A stretch of 64,000 nt of DNA from Cunninghamella blakesleeana (GCA_017871115.1 JAFCIZ010000008.1:1302001-1366000); one strand, 5' to 3'; shown: positions 36,555 to 48,299, numbered from the stretch's first letter. Numbers and translations are program-made. The notes: generated by a model not told the origin, from the letters alone.

Positions 36555-36730
36555 TTTTTACAAGCGAAAAATAGCAAATGAATGGTGGAACCTTCACCAG
36601 AGCTTTTTATTTTAATTTTTAAAATTCCGAAAAAATTTGTGGCTGAACAAAGATTTTTTATGCTTTTTTTCTCCTTTCTCTTTTCCTTTTCCTTAATAAA
36701 TATAATAATAGAATAAATACAAAATAGAAT

Positions 36731-37770
36731 ATGTCAATACAGCAGGAACAAATTCAAATTCGTTTAACAACAAAACAGGAACAGTATGCAGTGAGCAATG
36801 CACCTATTATGGTTCCTGTTAATTTTAAACGTTATGGTTTATCTGAACTTGTGAATAATTTACTTGGTCGTGGTAGGAATATGATCTATTTAATTTATTT
36901 ATAAGTAATCGATATTTTTTTATAGCTACTCTAATAATTAATCTTATATTCTATTAAATTGTATTAAATAGAAAAACCCATTCCATTTGAATTTTTAATC
37001 GATGGTGAAATATTACGTTCAACTATTGCTAGCTATCTTTCAAGCCATCGATTATCAACAGTAATATATACTTATACAAAACAACCAAAAATTTGACAGG
37101 TTGATTTTTTATACTTCATTCTCATTTCTTATTTTTTACTGATATTTTCATTCTTATAAATAGGAAAACCTTATTACAATTGAATATATGGAATCCATGC
37201 TCCCTCCTACTCCATTAACTTCATATCAACACGACGATTGGATCTCGTCTGTTCAAATTCTTGAAAAGTAAGATACAAAAAAAAGAATAATGTATATCCG
37301 ATTTATTACCAAATAATAATAATAATAATAATAAATAACACTATGATACTTTATTAAAATGGTATTATAGCTTATTTTTAACAGGTTCCTACGATAATAT
37401 GGTTCGCTTATGGAATACATCTGGAGAATGTACACATACTTTAATTGGACATACTGAAGCTATTAAATCAGTAACATTCGGCGCTTCTACAGGTAATATA
37501 AGAACATAAAGCTTTTAAAATTAGGAAAGGAAAACAATATGAATAACATTATATTAATCAAAATACCATTATATATAGATTCAACCGTATCTGTTTTTTC
37601 AGCTGGCTTAGATCACACTATTATTGGATGGGAAATTAACAGAGAAGAATCGGACGAATATCAAATTTTATATGAATGTTGCGGTCATCAAGCTGGTATT
37701 GAATCTTTAGCAATGAACTTGCAAAAAAGTCATGTAAGAATAATAATTATTAATATACACATGGTTTACA

Positions 37771-37811
<41 letters not shown>

Positions 37812-38701
37812 GAACATACTAATAATTATAAAACTATTTAAAATTGAAATTTATAGTTTGCTACAGCTTCTTCAGACTCAACTATTAAAGTGTGGTCAAC
37901 AGAAACCCCCGTAACTAGTGAATTGGTCGAATCCACATCACAACCACAAAAGAAAAAGAAAAAAACTGAAAAGGATAATGGCAAGTTGATTAAAACACAA
38001 GCAATTACATTAAATGGTCACGTAGGTGCTGTTAATGCCGTTGTATTTGATGATAAAGATAGCAATACAGTTTATTCTGGTGGATGGGATCACTCTATTC
38101 GTTCTTGGGATATTGAACAGCAAGTTAATACAGTAACAAAGGTATTTCATATTTTATGATTTTGATTATTTTTATTATTGCTGTCTTAAAAAAAAGTTAC
38201 TTACTCCAAATGTTTTATTTAGAACTGTGAAAAGGTAGTTCTTCATACTGATTATTCATCACACTCTGGTTTAATTGCTACTGGACATACTGATAATATT
38301 CTTAGATTATGGGATCCACGATCAGAAGGTATTTTTCTTTTTTCTTTTTTTTTTAAAAAAATATAAAAATATAAAGGATAAATCGTAGTAAATTCTAATT
38401 CATCAATTTAATTTAATTTATTTTATATTGCGTAGACGGAGTTAATGTAAAATTAGCATTGAAAGGCCATTCTGGATTTATATCATCTGTCTCATGGGCA
38501 CCTAATTCATCATATTCACTATGCTCTGGTTCATATGATGGTCATATTCGAGTTTGGGATATTCGTAATAATAAAGGATCTGTTTATACATTGAACGACC
38601 CAGAACAACAAAAAATATTAGATGTAGATTGGAATGAAGGACGTATTCTTAGCGGTGGTGAAAGTAAAAAACTTGGCATATTTCAAGCAAAGACATTTTA
38701 A
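36731..38701 (+). CDS. YTM1: Ribosome biogenesis WD-repeat protein Ytm1 (WDR12)
   Basis: Ytm1 forms the PeBoW/Nop7-Erb1-Ytm1 complex needed for 27S pre-rRNA processing and 60S maturation in the nucleolus. Eight exons: 36731-36872, 36972-37060, 37164-37267, 37371-37492, 37579-37733, 37857-38141, 38223-38328, 38436-38701, giving 422 aa. The N-terminal ubiquitin-like NLE domain (residues about 8-80) starts IQIRLTTKQEQYAVSNAPI and leads to the conserved DDWISSVQIL. Seven WD repeats follow, for example FLTGSYDNMVRLWNTSGECT, FATASSDSTIKVW, VYSGGWDHSIRSWDI, IATGHTDNILRLWDPR and LCSGSYDGHIRVWDIR. A basic loop QPQKKKKKTEKD lies inside repeat 4, as in other Ytm1 proteins. One intron carries a (TA)n tract of 33 bp. 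Confidence 0.96.
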
Positions 38702-39463
38702 AATTCTTTGTCAAACCCTAATATCAATATCAATTACAATAAGTATGCCATAAATTATAGATTACTCTTTTTATATTTATATTTTTGAAAAGTCTTGCAT
38801 AAACAATTTTTAAAAATAAAAAAAATAAAATAAAAAAACTTTTACACCAAAAATAAAAATATGAAGAATACATATACAATCAATATATCACCAAAAGAAA
38901 TATTGATTTTAGGCATTAATAAATATGTAAATATATATATAAATAATCATAGTATAAGAGTAAAAAAAAAAAAAAAAAGGCACGTATATTCTCAGGTGAT
39001 ATATAACATGAGAAAATAAAATACTATTGATAGATTGATTAAACATTATGTATAATATGAATTAAATACATATTTTAAATATAATAAAATATACATAATG
39101 AAAAAGCATTAGCACTAAAGGTAATAATAATAAATATGGTAATGGAAAATAATATACATAGGATATTTATATAGTCATATAATATTTTAAATCAAATTAT
39201 ATAGAACAAATGAAAACTAGGTAATTATAATAACAATAATAATAAATACTATAAGGATATAGTTTTTTCATATATAAATAAATGCCCTTTTGTGCTCTTT
39301 ATATTCCTCTAATAACTAAATAATACTAAACATAATTATGTTAATAAAATATTATTTTAACTAATCCTTATGGATAATTCTAAAAAGTAATAATGGAAAC
39401 ATAATAGAAATATTCATTTTAATTATATTAATAAACCAAAAAGAGAGTATTTTTATAAATAGA
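38702..39463. other. Convergent intergenic region, A+T-rich
   Basis: This is the 3' flank of YTM1 and the mannosyltransferase gene. It has poly(A) at 38963-38978 and many short A/T repeats. No gene or RNA was recognised. Confidence 0.45.
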
Positions 39464-41290
39464 TCAAGTATTTATATTTCTTGATTGCTTATCCTGTTTA
39501 ATATATTGTTTAGCTAATTCTTGATAATTTGCTTCTAATTTATAAATTTGGTCAGTGTTTTTTATACAGGAGTTAGCGAAATCCCAATCTTCACCGTATG
39601 CATAATGTGTAAACTTTAAATATCTATCTGACCATTTATGTTTGTCACGTAATAAGCCACCATTCCACCAAAGTGGTCTTCTTTCAGAATCAAAATGTAA
39701 AATGTTTCCACATACATGAGAAGGGTCACCGCCATCATCTAAACCGCCTATCACACCACCAAACGATTTAACAAAAGCATAAGGCGACTGAACCATTTCA
39801 TAGCCAACCCAAAATGTCTATATTGAATATATATATGTATGTATGTATAAAGTTAATAAATGCAACAGTAAAAAATATGTATGTATATATATATATTTAT
39901 CTACCTCCTTATCACCATGTATATGTTTATAAGATACTTCATCTCTTTCACGCTTTCCATTCATTTTACAGGAGCTTAATAAACCTAACAAACTCATCTT
40001 TTTATTAACGAGTACAACACCAGATTCCTGTTCATGAGCAGATCTATAATTCCACCATCTTGTTTTATGTACTAGAGAACTCATAGAAGGTAAAAAGTAA
40101 GACAGCCACTGGCGACCTATAACCCAATCGGCAAACAAAGTACGATCATAAAAGAACAAAGAACCTGTTTTGAGATAGCCAGCATCATTCAATAATAGCT
40201 CAGGGCGAGAAAAAAAGTTAACGTCAGCATCCATTAATATGACTTCTTGAAACTCGCTAGCCAAAATAGCATAAGGTTTCAATGACCAACCACCGAAATC
40301 TGTACCTTCAGGTCCAATACGATCCACAATATTGTATACTTCAATATTCTTAAAGGTTGATGTAAGAGTATCACGGTTTTCAGTAGAAAGATCATTATCA
40401 TTGATAGCTACCACTTCAATAGGTAACTGACTTTTTAATACATTCTGGATGGCATGAAGAGACTGGATGGCAAATGGCATTTGACCATTACCAACACACA
40501 TAACAATACCTCTACTACCAGAACTATTTTTTCCTCGGCTATCGCTTATAACTGTATTATCCTGATAAAAGCTATTGATTTCAAATGCATTTTTCCAGCG
40601 AGGTTGAATCCATGGATAAAGCTGGTGCTCCAAAGTGGTGTATAATTCCCATATTGGTTTTAATGTTTCACTATCATGAATGGTATCTACGGTATATTTC
40701 TTGGTAGCAAATAAATTATCAAAATATAAAAATAAGCTTTTAAACACCCGCTGTTGACTGGTCATTTGTTTAAAGTCTATTTTTTCTTCATGAGTAGTCA
40801 ATAAATCGGCTCGAATAGTTTCACCAAGTATGGATTTTAATAGCACATTATCATTATCTTAAAAATGCAATAATAATAACAATAATATTGACAATATTAA
40901 TAAATGAATAATATTTTCATTAATCTCTCTTCATTATAAATTCAAATACGTACCTGTCCATTGTGGTAAAGGTGATGGAAATGCAATATCGTGAGTTGTT
41001 GATAACAATTTTAAGCTTTTATCATTTATATCTAAAACTATATATAAATTTAATACCAAAGAAATAAATTTTATTGAATAAAGAGTTTTGCATCTAAAAT
41101 ATAAATAAATTAGCAATAAAAAGTTACCTGGTTCGAGCACAGCCCTTCTTTTCTCTACCGACCAGCTAGTACCCATTGATTGACCATATGTATGTTGGTA
41201 GATGAATAATAAAGAAAAAAACACAAAAAGCACCAGTAAAGGCGTTGTTTTATTAATATATTTTTTATAATAATAATTATAATTGATCAT
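39464..41290 (-). CDS. Alpha-1,3-mannosyltransferase-like protein (GT71/MNN1 family)
   Basis: A Golgi type II membrane glycosyltransferase that adds mannose to glycans. Exons are 41290-41128, 41037-40954, 40857-39905 and 39817-39464, giving 517 aa. An N-terminal cytosolic stub is followed by a signal anchor, TPLLVLFVFFSLLFIY (about residues 16-31). The catalytic domain has GIVMCVGNGQMPFAIQSLHA, LPIEVVAINDNDLS and EVILMDADVNFFSRPELLL, which contains the DAD metal-binding motif. SLFFYDRTLFADW, EQESGVVLVNKK and WNGGLLRDK (late) follow, all matching the GT71 layout. The acceptor and exact linkage cannot be read. The gene ends with a short basic tail. Confidence 0.9.
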
Positions 41291-41810
41291 TTATATAATA
41301 ATATAAATGGAAAAAGAAAAGAAAAAAAAAAGGAAAGGGAAGGGAAGGGAAAGAATTCTAATAAAAGAGGAAAAGCTAAGGAAAAAAAAAACAAAGATGT
41401 TTCTAAAATAAAAAAAAATTGAAAAGGGAGAAACTCAGTTAATTTCTGCCAATGATATGTACCAAATTTATTTATTTATTTTTAAAGCAATTGATATTAA
41501 CTATATTTAGATATTTTTTTTAGCCAATGACCTAAAATCCAGCTAAAAAGTATATTATTAATTAGTAAAAAGATTCATCAGATCAATAGTAATATATATA
41601 TATATATATATACATACATTATATTATCTATACACTGTATCCCATATAAATAATTGAATAATAACACATATTGTTTTTATTTTTTAAGGAAAGGAAAAAA
41701 AAAAAATAGAAGCGATTAAAAATGTATAAAAGATGCTATTTTTACTGTATATATTATTTAATATATATTTATTAAGAATATACTAGTACTATACGTTTTT
41801 ATATAAATAT
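41291..41810. other. Intergenic, A+T-rich
   Basis: This is upstream of the mannosyltransferase gene. It has an A/G-rich block (41310-41345, the reverse complement of a CT tract before the ATG) and (TA)n at 41591-41611. No gene was seen. Confidence 0.45.
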
Positions 41811-42052
41811 TTAATACTGTATTATTTCTTCATAGCCTTTAGCTATAACTATATCAAATAAATGCCAAAGCGACTGTGATAAAGAGTCATAAATTTCTCG
41901 AAAACTTCTCAAATTATTACCTTGCTCATTGAATCGACGTGACCAGAGAGTAGCTGATACAGCCTCTCTAGCAATAGCACTAGAATTGCAAAATGAATGA
42001 TTTGAATAATATCCTTCGTGTGCAATATGAAAATAGTATTTACTTAGAATGT
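41811..42052 (-). CDS. Putative 3'-terminal exon of an unidentified gene
   Basis: After an acceptor at 42053 a minus-strand frame reads 80 residues to TAA. It includes ILSKYYFHIAHEGYYSN, AIAREAVSATLWSRRFNEQG and FREIYDSLSQSLWHLFDIVI. The composition (Trp, Arg, Ser, Ala, Gly well represented) is far from random A+T translation, so it is probably coding. An alternative model uses an internal acceptor (TTCTAG at about 41987) joined to an upstream frame across 42060-42230. I could not find a start or a domain. It may belong with the protein-like segments at 42354-42869. Confidence 0.4.
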
Positions 42053-42912
42053 CTAGAAATATATTTTAATAAGAAAACAAAGTGCAGTGTATTTAATCTT
42101 TCAAAGTTTTTATTTTTAATCAGATGACAGTATTTTATTAACTTAATATAGATATTCATCAAGCTTTCTTCACTTGAAAAAAAACTAGAAATTTTTTCTT
42201 TTATTACTTTTACAATATAAAAATAAAACAAACATTAAATTTTTGTAAACTAAATTGATAAGTATATATTCACCTCAAGTTCTTAATTTAAAAACATAAA
42301 ATATAAATAGTTTTAATTTTCTCTCTCTTCCTTTCTTCTTTAGTTTTAATAATCATGAGAAGAAAAAGAAAAAAAAAAATCGCCAAGTGATCTTCCTACT
42401 GTTTGCTTCTGGTTTATTACCTTGCTGCTTGACTCGTTCCTATTACTGATATTTCCGCTTTGCTAAATGTGAAAAACTATGTGAAAAGACAACACATATT
42501 ATTTTCACATATATATAATTATTAATTTCTACAAATGATAATCTTTTTTCCTTTCTTTTTTCCCTTTACATCTTTGATTTTCCACGTGACTTATTTATGC
42601 ATTTGCTTTTCTTCTCCTCTTATGACAATGCAGATATATTATTATTATTATTATTATTATAAAAGTATGCATTTTATTACTTTATATTAGTTTATAGTTT
42701 TTTAAATTTTTATTTTACAAGATCTTTTAATTTTATTTTATTAATAAATTTACTCGTTTATACAAGGTTTGCGATCAGCGCCATAGATGTGCAGTAGGAC
42801 TCAGTTCTTTAGTTCGGGGTAATATTCCACTAGAGGATTGTCGAACTACCGATATAATTATAGTTTAAAAGATATATACATTTCATTTTTATATGAATAT
42901 AAATATATATAA
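42053..42912. other. Intergenic with unexplained G+C-richer segments
   Basis: Two islands, about 42375-42490 and 42765-42860, are richer in G+C than the surroundings. The second is open on the plus strand for about 34 codons (CAVGLSSLVRGNIPLEDC) after an ACAAG acceptor-like site, and also contains a 7-bp hairpin, TAGTTCG/CGAACTA. The first is hydrophobic on plus but carries in-frame stops. No model is supported. Confidence 0.4.
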
Positions 42913-43875
42913 TTAAACACTTTTATTGGAAGGTAAATGTTCAAGAGAAGAAGAATCAATAATAGCATGATCACAACTTAATCTAACAATATCTTCTAAA
43001 TATTTAATCCTTTTTTTATATTCAATTTCTTTAGCTAAAAAACTTTTTTTATCCGATTCCAATACTGCATTATTTAATACTAATTTAGCATTTTCAGTTT
43101 GTAGTTGATGTATCTGTTGCTCCAAATGTTCAATATGTAATAGTTTTTTTAATCTAGATTTTCTTGCAGCATGCGTATTTTTTCTTCTTTTTAACGTATC
43201 TTCATCTAAAGCACCATCCTCAGGTTCAGGTAGTCGCCTTATGCCACGTGGTTTAGGTAATGGTTTTGTTGGTTGAGTAGGCAATGGGTATGTATCTTCT
43301 GATTGAATTAATTCTGCAGGCGGTTTATCTTGTCCACCTCCCCATGAAATATTAAATACTGTATCATTTGTTGCTTTTTTGTTATCATTATCATTATTTT
43401 CATTATTATCTTCTTTTTTGATATTTACATTAGATGGTGTATCTGTTGGAAAAGTAGCTGTTAAAGGAGGTCCATGGGGTGTTGTCCACGATGAAGTAGT
43501 AGGTGGTGAATGCTCTGGTAAATTTAAAGTATCAACATTATTCCATAAATAACTATCTGTATCATTATTGTTACTACTGCTGTTATTATTATTATTATTA
43601 TTATTATTAGTATTATAATTGTTAATATAGTTGTCACTACTGCTATTATTTGTATTATTATTGTTTATAATAGGTGATAATGAACACGAAAGACTATTTG
43701 ATGTTGAGGTATTTGCTGGAGAATATATAGATGAAGTTGAATTAGTATCATCTATCATGACAGTATCTGATTGAATTGTTATGGCATTGTTTGTAGTTAA
43801 AAGTGGTGGAAAAAAATGTTGAATAGGTGAATATGTGGTCGTTTCAGGCGAAGAATTATTATTATTTTCATTCAT
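42913..43875 (-). CDS. bZIP transcription factor, Gcn4/CPC1-like
   Basis: This is a single coding exon of 320 aa. The first 220 residues are disordered and rich in Asn, Ser, Thr and Pro, with a long interrupted poly-Asn tract near residues 75-105. The basic region KRRKNTHAARKSRLKK (about residues 229-244) keeps the Gcn4-type N..AA..SR contact residues. A leucine zipper follows: LLHIEHLEQQIHQLQTENAK and a further heptad with a Leu-rich YLEDIVRL near the end. Gcn4-type factors bind AP-1-like TGACTCA sites and control amino-acid starvation responses; that role is inferred from the basic region only. No upstream ORF leader was resolved, since the 5' flank is homopolymeric. Confidence 0.88.
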   Translation of the reverse strand: MNENNNNSSPETTTYSPIQHFFPPLLTTNNAITIQSDTVMIDDTNSTSSIYSPANTSTSNSLSCSLSPIINNNNTNNSSSDNYINNYNTNNNNNNNNNSSSNNNDTDSYLWNNVDTLNLPEHSPPTTSSWTTPHGPPLTATFPTDTPSNVNIKKEDNNENNDNDNKKATNDTVFNISWGGGQDKPPAELIQSEDTYPLPTQPTKPLPKPRGIRRLPEPEDGALDEDTLKRRKNTHAARKSRLKKLLHIEHLEQQIHQLQTENAKLVLNNAVLESDKKSFLAKEIEYKKRIKYLEDIVRLSCDHAIIDSSSLEHLPSNKSV

Positions 43876-44120
43876 TTTTAATGTTTTTATTATAATCTTT
43901 GCTATTTATATTTATATTTTTAAAATTTATAAAAGAAAATTCATTTTATTTTTCATCTAGATATGTATATAAAATTATATACACATTTAAATTTTAAATT
44001 ATATATAATAAAAATGTGAATAAAAATAATAGAAAGTGTACAAAAAAAGGAAAAAAAAAAAAAAAAAAAAAAAAACAAAGGAAAAAAATTCCTCTTAAAT
44101 TTTTTTTAACACCAGCCATT

Positions 44121-45672
44121 TTATTCGCCATGATTGCCACAGATTACCAACCGATAGTGAGCTTTACCATCCATCAATTTCAAAATTGCTTGATTTAAAC
44201 TTGTCAAATTATTCTCAACTTTTTCAATCCACGGTCTTACATTTTTTTCACTGGCCAAAGCTAACATATCATGAAGATCGCTATTAGAACCAACAAAACT
44301 ACCTACTAAATTCAATTGACGATAAATTAATGCAGGTGGAGGAATAGAGATAGGTTTTTCAGGAATATCCAATACGACAACATGACCACCAATATGAACC
44401 AAACTCATTAACTCACCCCAATTAGTATTAGGGCCAGATCCGCAGACAAATAATACATCTACAATAGATTGAGTTGGCAATCCATCCGATAAACTTATAA
44501 AATCGGTAGCACCTAATTTTTTTGCTTCGTCCATTTTCTTATTAGTGCTTGATATAGCTACAATTTTATGGCATTCTTTAGCTCTACCCCATTGGATCTA
44601 AAACAAAATAAATTACATTTTAATAAATACAAATGATATAATTTGAGTTATACGAATATATATATATATATGCTTACAGCTAAGTGTCCCAATCCTCCTA
44701 TGCCAATCACTCCTACACTTGTTTGAGCTCCGATATTTAAGAGTTTAAAAGGTGTAAATCTATTAATTATATTTTTGGTTAATATCATTTTCAATATTGT
44801 ATATTTTTGACCTAATATTAAAAAAATACATACGTTGTAATGCCAGCACATAATCTAATTAAATAGACAAAATATTTCAGCAATGAAAATAAATAAGGCA
44901 ACACTTATGTTTATACCAGTATACATATATATGATATAAAAACTACTTACAATGGAGCACCTTCTTCATCAGATATATTATCAGGAATTTTAATGGCCCA
45001 GTCAGCTTGGACTCTTATTTTATTTGAATATCCCTAATTATTAAACATCGATAGTTAATGTTCCATTTTAATTTAAGATAATATATTTTCACTATTTACC
45101 CCATAGGTCTTGACGCCTTTATAAAAACCATTATAAGTTGTTACTTTTTGACTACAATATTGACCTTTTGCACTAGTACACAAAGTACAAGAGTTACAGG
45201 ATCGACAAACAGGAGAAATACCAACACGGTCATTCAATGATAAATTAGTAACCTTTTCCCCTAAGGCAGTAACACGACCAATAAATTCATGTCCAGGAAC
45301 TATGGGATAATTTGCACGTTGCCACCCCTAAAAAAAAAAGAAAGAAAGATATGCTTTAGTAAAAATATTATATAAATGTACATATGTATATATAAGAATT
45401 TTATACATTGGTTAACTGATGAATATCTGAGCCACAACTAAACAATATAAAATAAATTAAACACAGATATAAATTATTAGTATATATTAATATGCTGGCT
45501 ATTTTATTTTTTCATTTTTTTATTCTTACATTCCACAGGCTGAAATAGAAATTTCTACTTCATCTTCCTCTAGTGGCCTTGGCTCATAAGAAAAATTTTG
45601 TAAGTGAGTTGCTGGATCATCACGATTGAAGGGCTGTAAACCTGCAAAAGCCAAAAAGTTTTCTTGGACCAT
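44121..45672 (-). CDS. Zinc-dependent alcohol dehydrogenase (MDR family, ADH/CAD-like)
   Basis: An NAD(P)-dependent medium-chain alcohol dehydrogenase. Seven exons: 45672-45530, 45437-45407, 45327-45100, 45033-44951, 44854-44834, 44759-44678 and 44597-44121, giving 354 aa. Catalytic-zinc ligands are in SACGICGSDIHQLTNGW and YPIVPGHEFIGRV. Four structural-zinc Cys lie in SPVCRSCNSCTLC plus GQYC. LLCAGITTF is the conserved hinge, and VIGIGGLGHLAIQWGRAKE the Rossmann GxGxxG. The sequence is closest in style to the ADH6/ADH7/CAD group (GGYSNKIRV, IPxxISxEEGAPLLCAG). Exons of 21 and 31 nt are unusually small, and the second and fifth would be missed by most ab initio predictors. Substrate unknown. 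Confidence 0.93.
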
Positions 45673-46142
45673 TTTATTATATTCTTATAAAGTAAATAAA
45701 AGAGAAAAAAGAAAAAATGATATTGGAATAAATTTTAAAATTTATAACGAACTCGGGGTATAAATAATTTCATCATTTTTCTTTTTTGACCATAAATAGT
45801 AATAAACTAACCATTTCCTTCGTAATAAGAACTAATGTTGTGTATTTTGCTGGTAGTTTTGTAATTTAAAAACATGTAATAAAATAATTACGTACATGCT
45901 ATTTTTTAAAATAAAAGGTTATAATATTTAGTTAAATAAATCTAACTGTAAAAATTCGTTTATATATGATATTTAATATTAAAGCTATGAAAAAAAAAAG
46001 TATCATCAAAAATCAATTATGCATTTATTTATTTAATATAATGATGGAATGGAATAGGTATTATATATATATACACGACTAAATATAAGTACATATGCAA
46101 AAAATTGATCTTCTTTAAGAGGAATAAAAGAATTCATATAAC
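45673..46142. other. Intergenic, A+T-rich
   Basis: This is the ADH promoter side and the 3' flank of the Csm1-like gene. No other signal was seen. Confidence 0.45.
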
Positions 46143-47040
46143 CTATATACCGATATTGTTATTTTCTTTCCGATTGATAATAGTTAGCATTTTCCAAACA
46201 AAAGAAACAGCATCTGACTGCTTAAAATCGATCTCTTCTTTTATATAAATTGGTAATTTTTCAACTGTGGTTTTATCTAGTTCTGGGTCAAATAATGGTT
46301 GGTAGTTAACCTTTAGCTGATCATCGGTTTTAAAAAAGGTTAACTTAAATTTCAAGGTTCCATACCGACCACTTTGTTGACATATATAATAATCCTCATT
46401 CTGATCTGTTCTTCCTTGTTTCAATACTTTTAATTGGTTCGTATCCTGATAGAATAAGGTCAAATGCGCTAATTTCATTTTTTTTACTTTTTGTCGCATT
46501 TCATTCACTATGTAATAGCTACAATTAATTAGTTATACATTCATACTATATAACTATTTGTTTTTTTTTCTTTCTAATTTTACCTTTCATTTGTTGTATT
46601 TCACTTTCTTTTTTTATATTTTCACATTTTTCTTTCCACATATCTATCGATTCATACGTTATATTTCCTTTATTAACCTTTGCCGGTAAATGCGATAACA
46701 GTGCATTATTTGTATTTTTTATTTCTTCTTTTAAATAAGCAATTCGTAAGTCATATGAGTTGATTAATTGTAATAATTTTTCCATCTCTCTATTTGAAGA
46801 GGTCAAGCGCTCTGTAGCAATTATTTTTAGTTCTTTCAATTCCTCTTCGGCTACTGTGTACTTTAAAGCATACAGTTCTTTATACCCATTTTCAGCATTA
46901 AGAGCACGTTCCTCTAATTGTTTAATTCGTTTGAGATATCTTTTATTCTCATCTTTTATTATATCATCAGGTGTTTCGGTTGGAATTTTATAATTTAATT
47001 CTTCAAGTGGCTGAAGATAATCTAAATTATTTATATTCAT
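46143..47040 (-). CDS. CSM1: Csm1/Pcs1-like monopolin / kinetochore protein
   Basis: Csm1/Pcs1 forms V-shaped complexes with Lrs4/Mde4 that clamp kinetochore microtubule sites and act in rDNA silencing. Exons are 47040-46584 and 46507-46143, giving 273 aa. Residues about 30-150 form a long coiled coil (ENKRYLKRIKQLEERALNAE and onward). The C-terminal globular domain shows the Csm1 pattern: LTLFYQDTNQLKVLKQG, then YYICQQSGRYGTLKFKLTFF, VNYQPLFDPELD, LPIYIKEEIDF and AVSFVWKMLTII. In the family, cysteine/Gly-rich YxCxQxGRxGTLxFKL followed by YxPLLD and a late acidic EEIxF strand define the fold. It is divergent from eS17 across 188 bp. Confidence 0.82.
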
Positions 47041-47228
47041 TGTGTAAAAAGTAAGAAAGGATCAAAAAAAAAAAAAAAAAAGTAAAAGGAAAAAAAAATT
47101 AAATTAAAAAAAAAACTGTAATTTACGTACCGGCTCGGATTGAAAATTTTAAAAAAAAATTAAGTTACTTTTTTTTCTCTCATTCTCTTCTTTGAATTTT
47201 ATATAACATATAAAGATTAAATAAAACA
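47041..47228. promoter_or_regulatory. Divergent promoter, CSM1 / eS17
   Basis: This is 188 bp between head-to-head genes. It contains poly(A) and a G+C-richer core (TACGTACCGGCTCGGATTG, about 47124-47142) and a CT tract before the eS17 start. The core may hold a ribosomal-protein promoter element, but I do not recognise a named one. Confidence 0.4.
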
Positions 47229-48058
47229 ATGGTAATAATCTTAACAACAATTAGATGAACAGATTAATGGTCTTTTATTAAAACGAATGGATGGATGGAT
47301 GATACTAAAAGATTTATTAATCTATTATCACTAATATATATAGGGTCGTGTTAGAACTAAGACTGTTAAAAAAGCTTCTCGTGTATTAATCGAAAAATAC
47401 TACCCTCGCCTCACAGTAGATTTCCAGACTAATAAAAAAATCTGTGACGAAGTAGCTATTATTACTTCCAAGCGTCTTCGAAATAAGATTGCTGGTTTCA
47501 CTACTCATTTAATGCGTCGTATTTCAAGAGGTCCTGTTCGTGGCATTTCTTTCAAATTACAAGAAGAAGAACGTGAGCGTCGTGATAACTATGTTCCTGA
47601 ATTTTCTGCATTGGATACTTCCAACATTGAAATCGATGCTGATACAAAGGTAAGAATAATATATATATTTATATTGAATATAATAAATAACATGAAAAAG
47701 TTTGGGTCGCATATCGGAAGGAAAAAAGCAAAATCGGTACAAAAAAAAAATAGTTATGCTTTATTTTGGTGTTTTTATAATACCAAGTATTAGTATTACC
47801 TACTACTTTTTTTTACCTTTTTTTTTTTCTTTCTGTTTGCGGTGGATCTTTCGATGGCCATACTTTAATAAAAGAAGCGTTTACGCTACTTTTCGGTGTC
47901 AAGATTCCACTCGCATTTTTATATTAACTTTACTATTTGTTATAAATACACAATAGGAATTACTTAATTCTTTGAACTTTGAAAACATTGCTGGTGTCAA
48001 TGTTGCTGCTGTTAAAGAAACTCATCGTCCTCGTGGCCGTAAAAATGCATCTGCATAA
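47229..48058 (+). CDS. RPS17: Small-subunit ribosomal protein eS17
   Basis: This is a structural protein of the 40S subunit near the head and beak. Exons are 47229-47231, 47344-47649 and 47957-48058, giving 136 aa, the standard length. The first coding exon is just the ATG, spliced to GGT CGT so that the protein starts [79 protein letters not shown] and the C-terminal [12 protein letters not shown] follow. An intron right after the start codon is also found in the yeast orthologue. The second intron is 307 bp, about three times the local norm. Confidence 0.96.
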
Positions 48059-48299
48059 ATAGAATATATATAAAAACGTATTTTTTTTTTTTTAATATTA
48101 TTTATAATAGTGTTTCTCTTTCATTTTAATTATTTTTAAACATATATTTAATAAATAATATCCATATAAAACAAAAATAACCTTAGAGTGTCAAACTCTT
48201 TATTACTTATTTATTTAGTTATTGCCCTTTAGATCAGTGATATACATAAATATTTTTATAAAATTAATATATAATATTTATTTATTTATTAAAAAAAAA

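Noticed and set aside
42040..42231. 63-codon minus-strand ORF next to the putative terminal exon
   Set aside because: TTG start and low-complexity composition; kept only as an alternative 5' piece in the exon entry, not as a gene.
47702..47956. 84-codon ORF in the second eS17 intron
   Set aside because: It lies wholly inside an intron with good GT-AG ends and has no protein-like composition.
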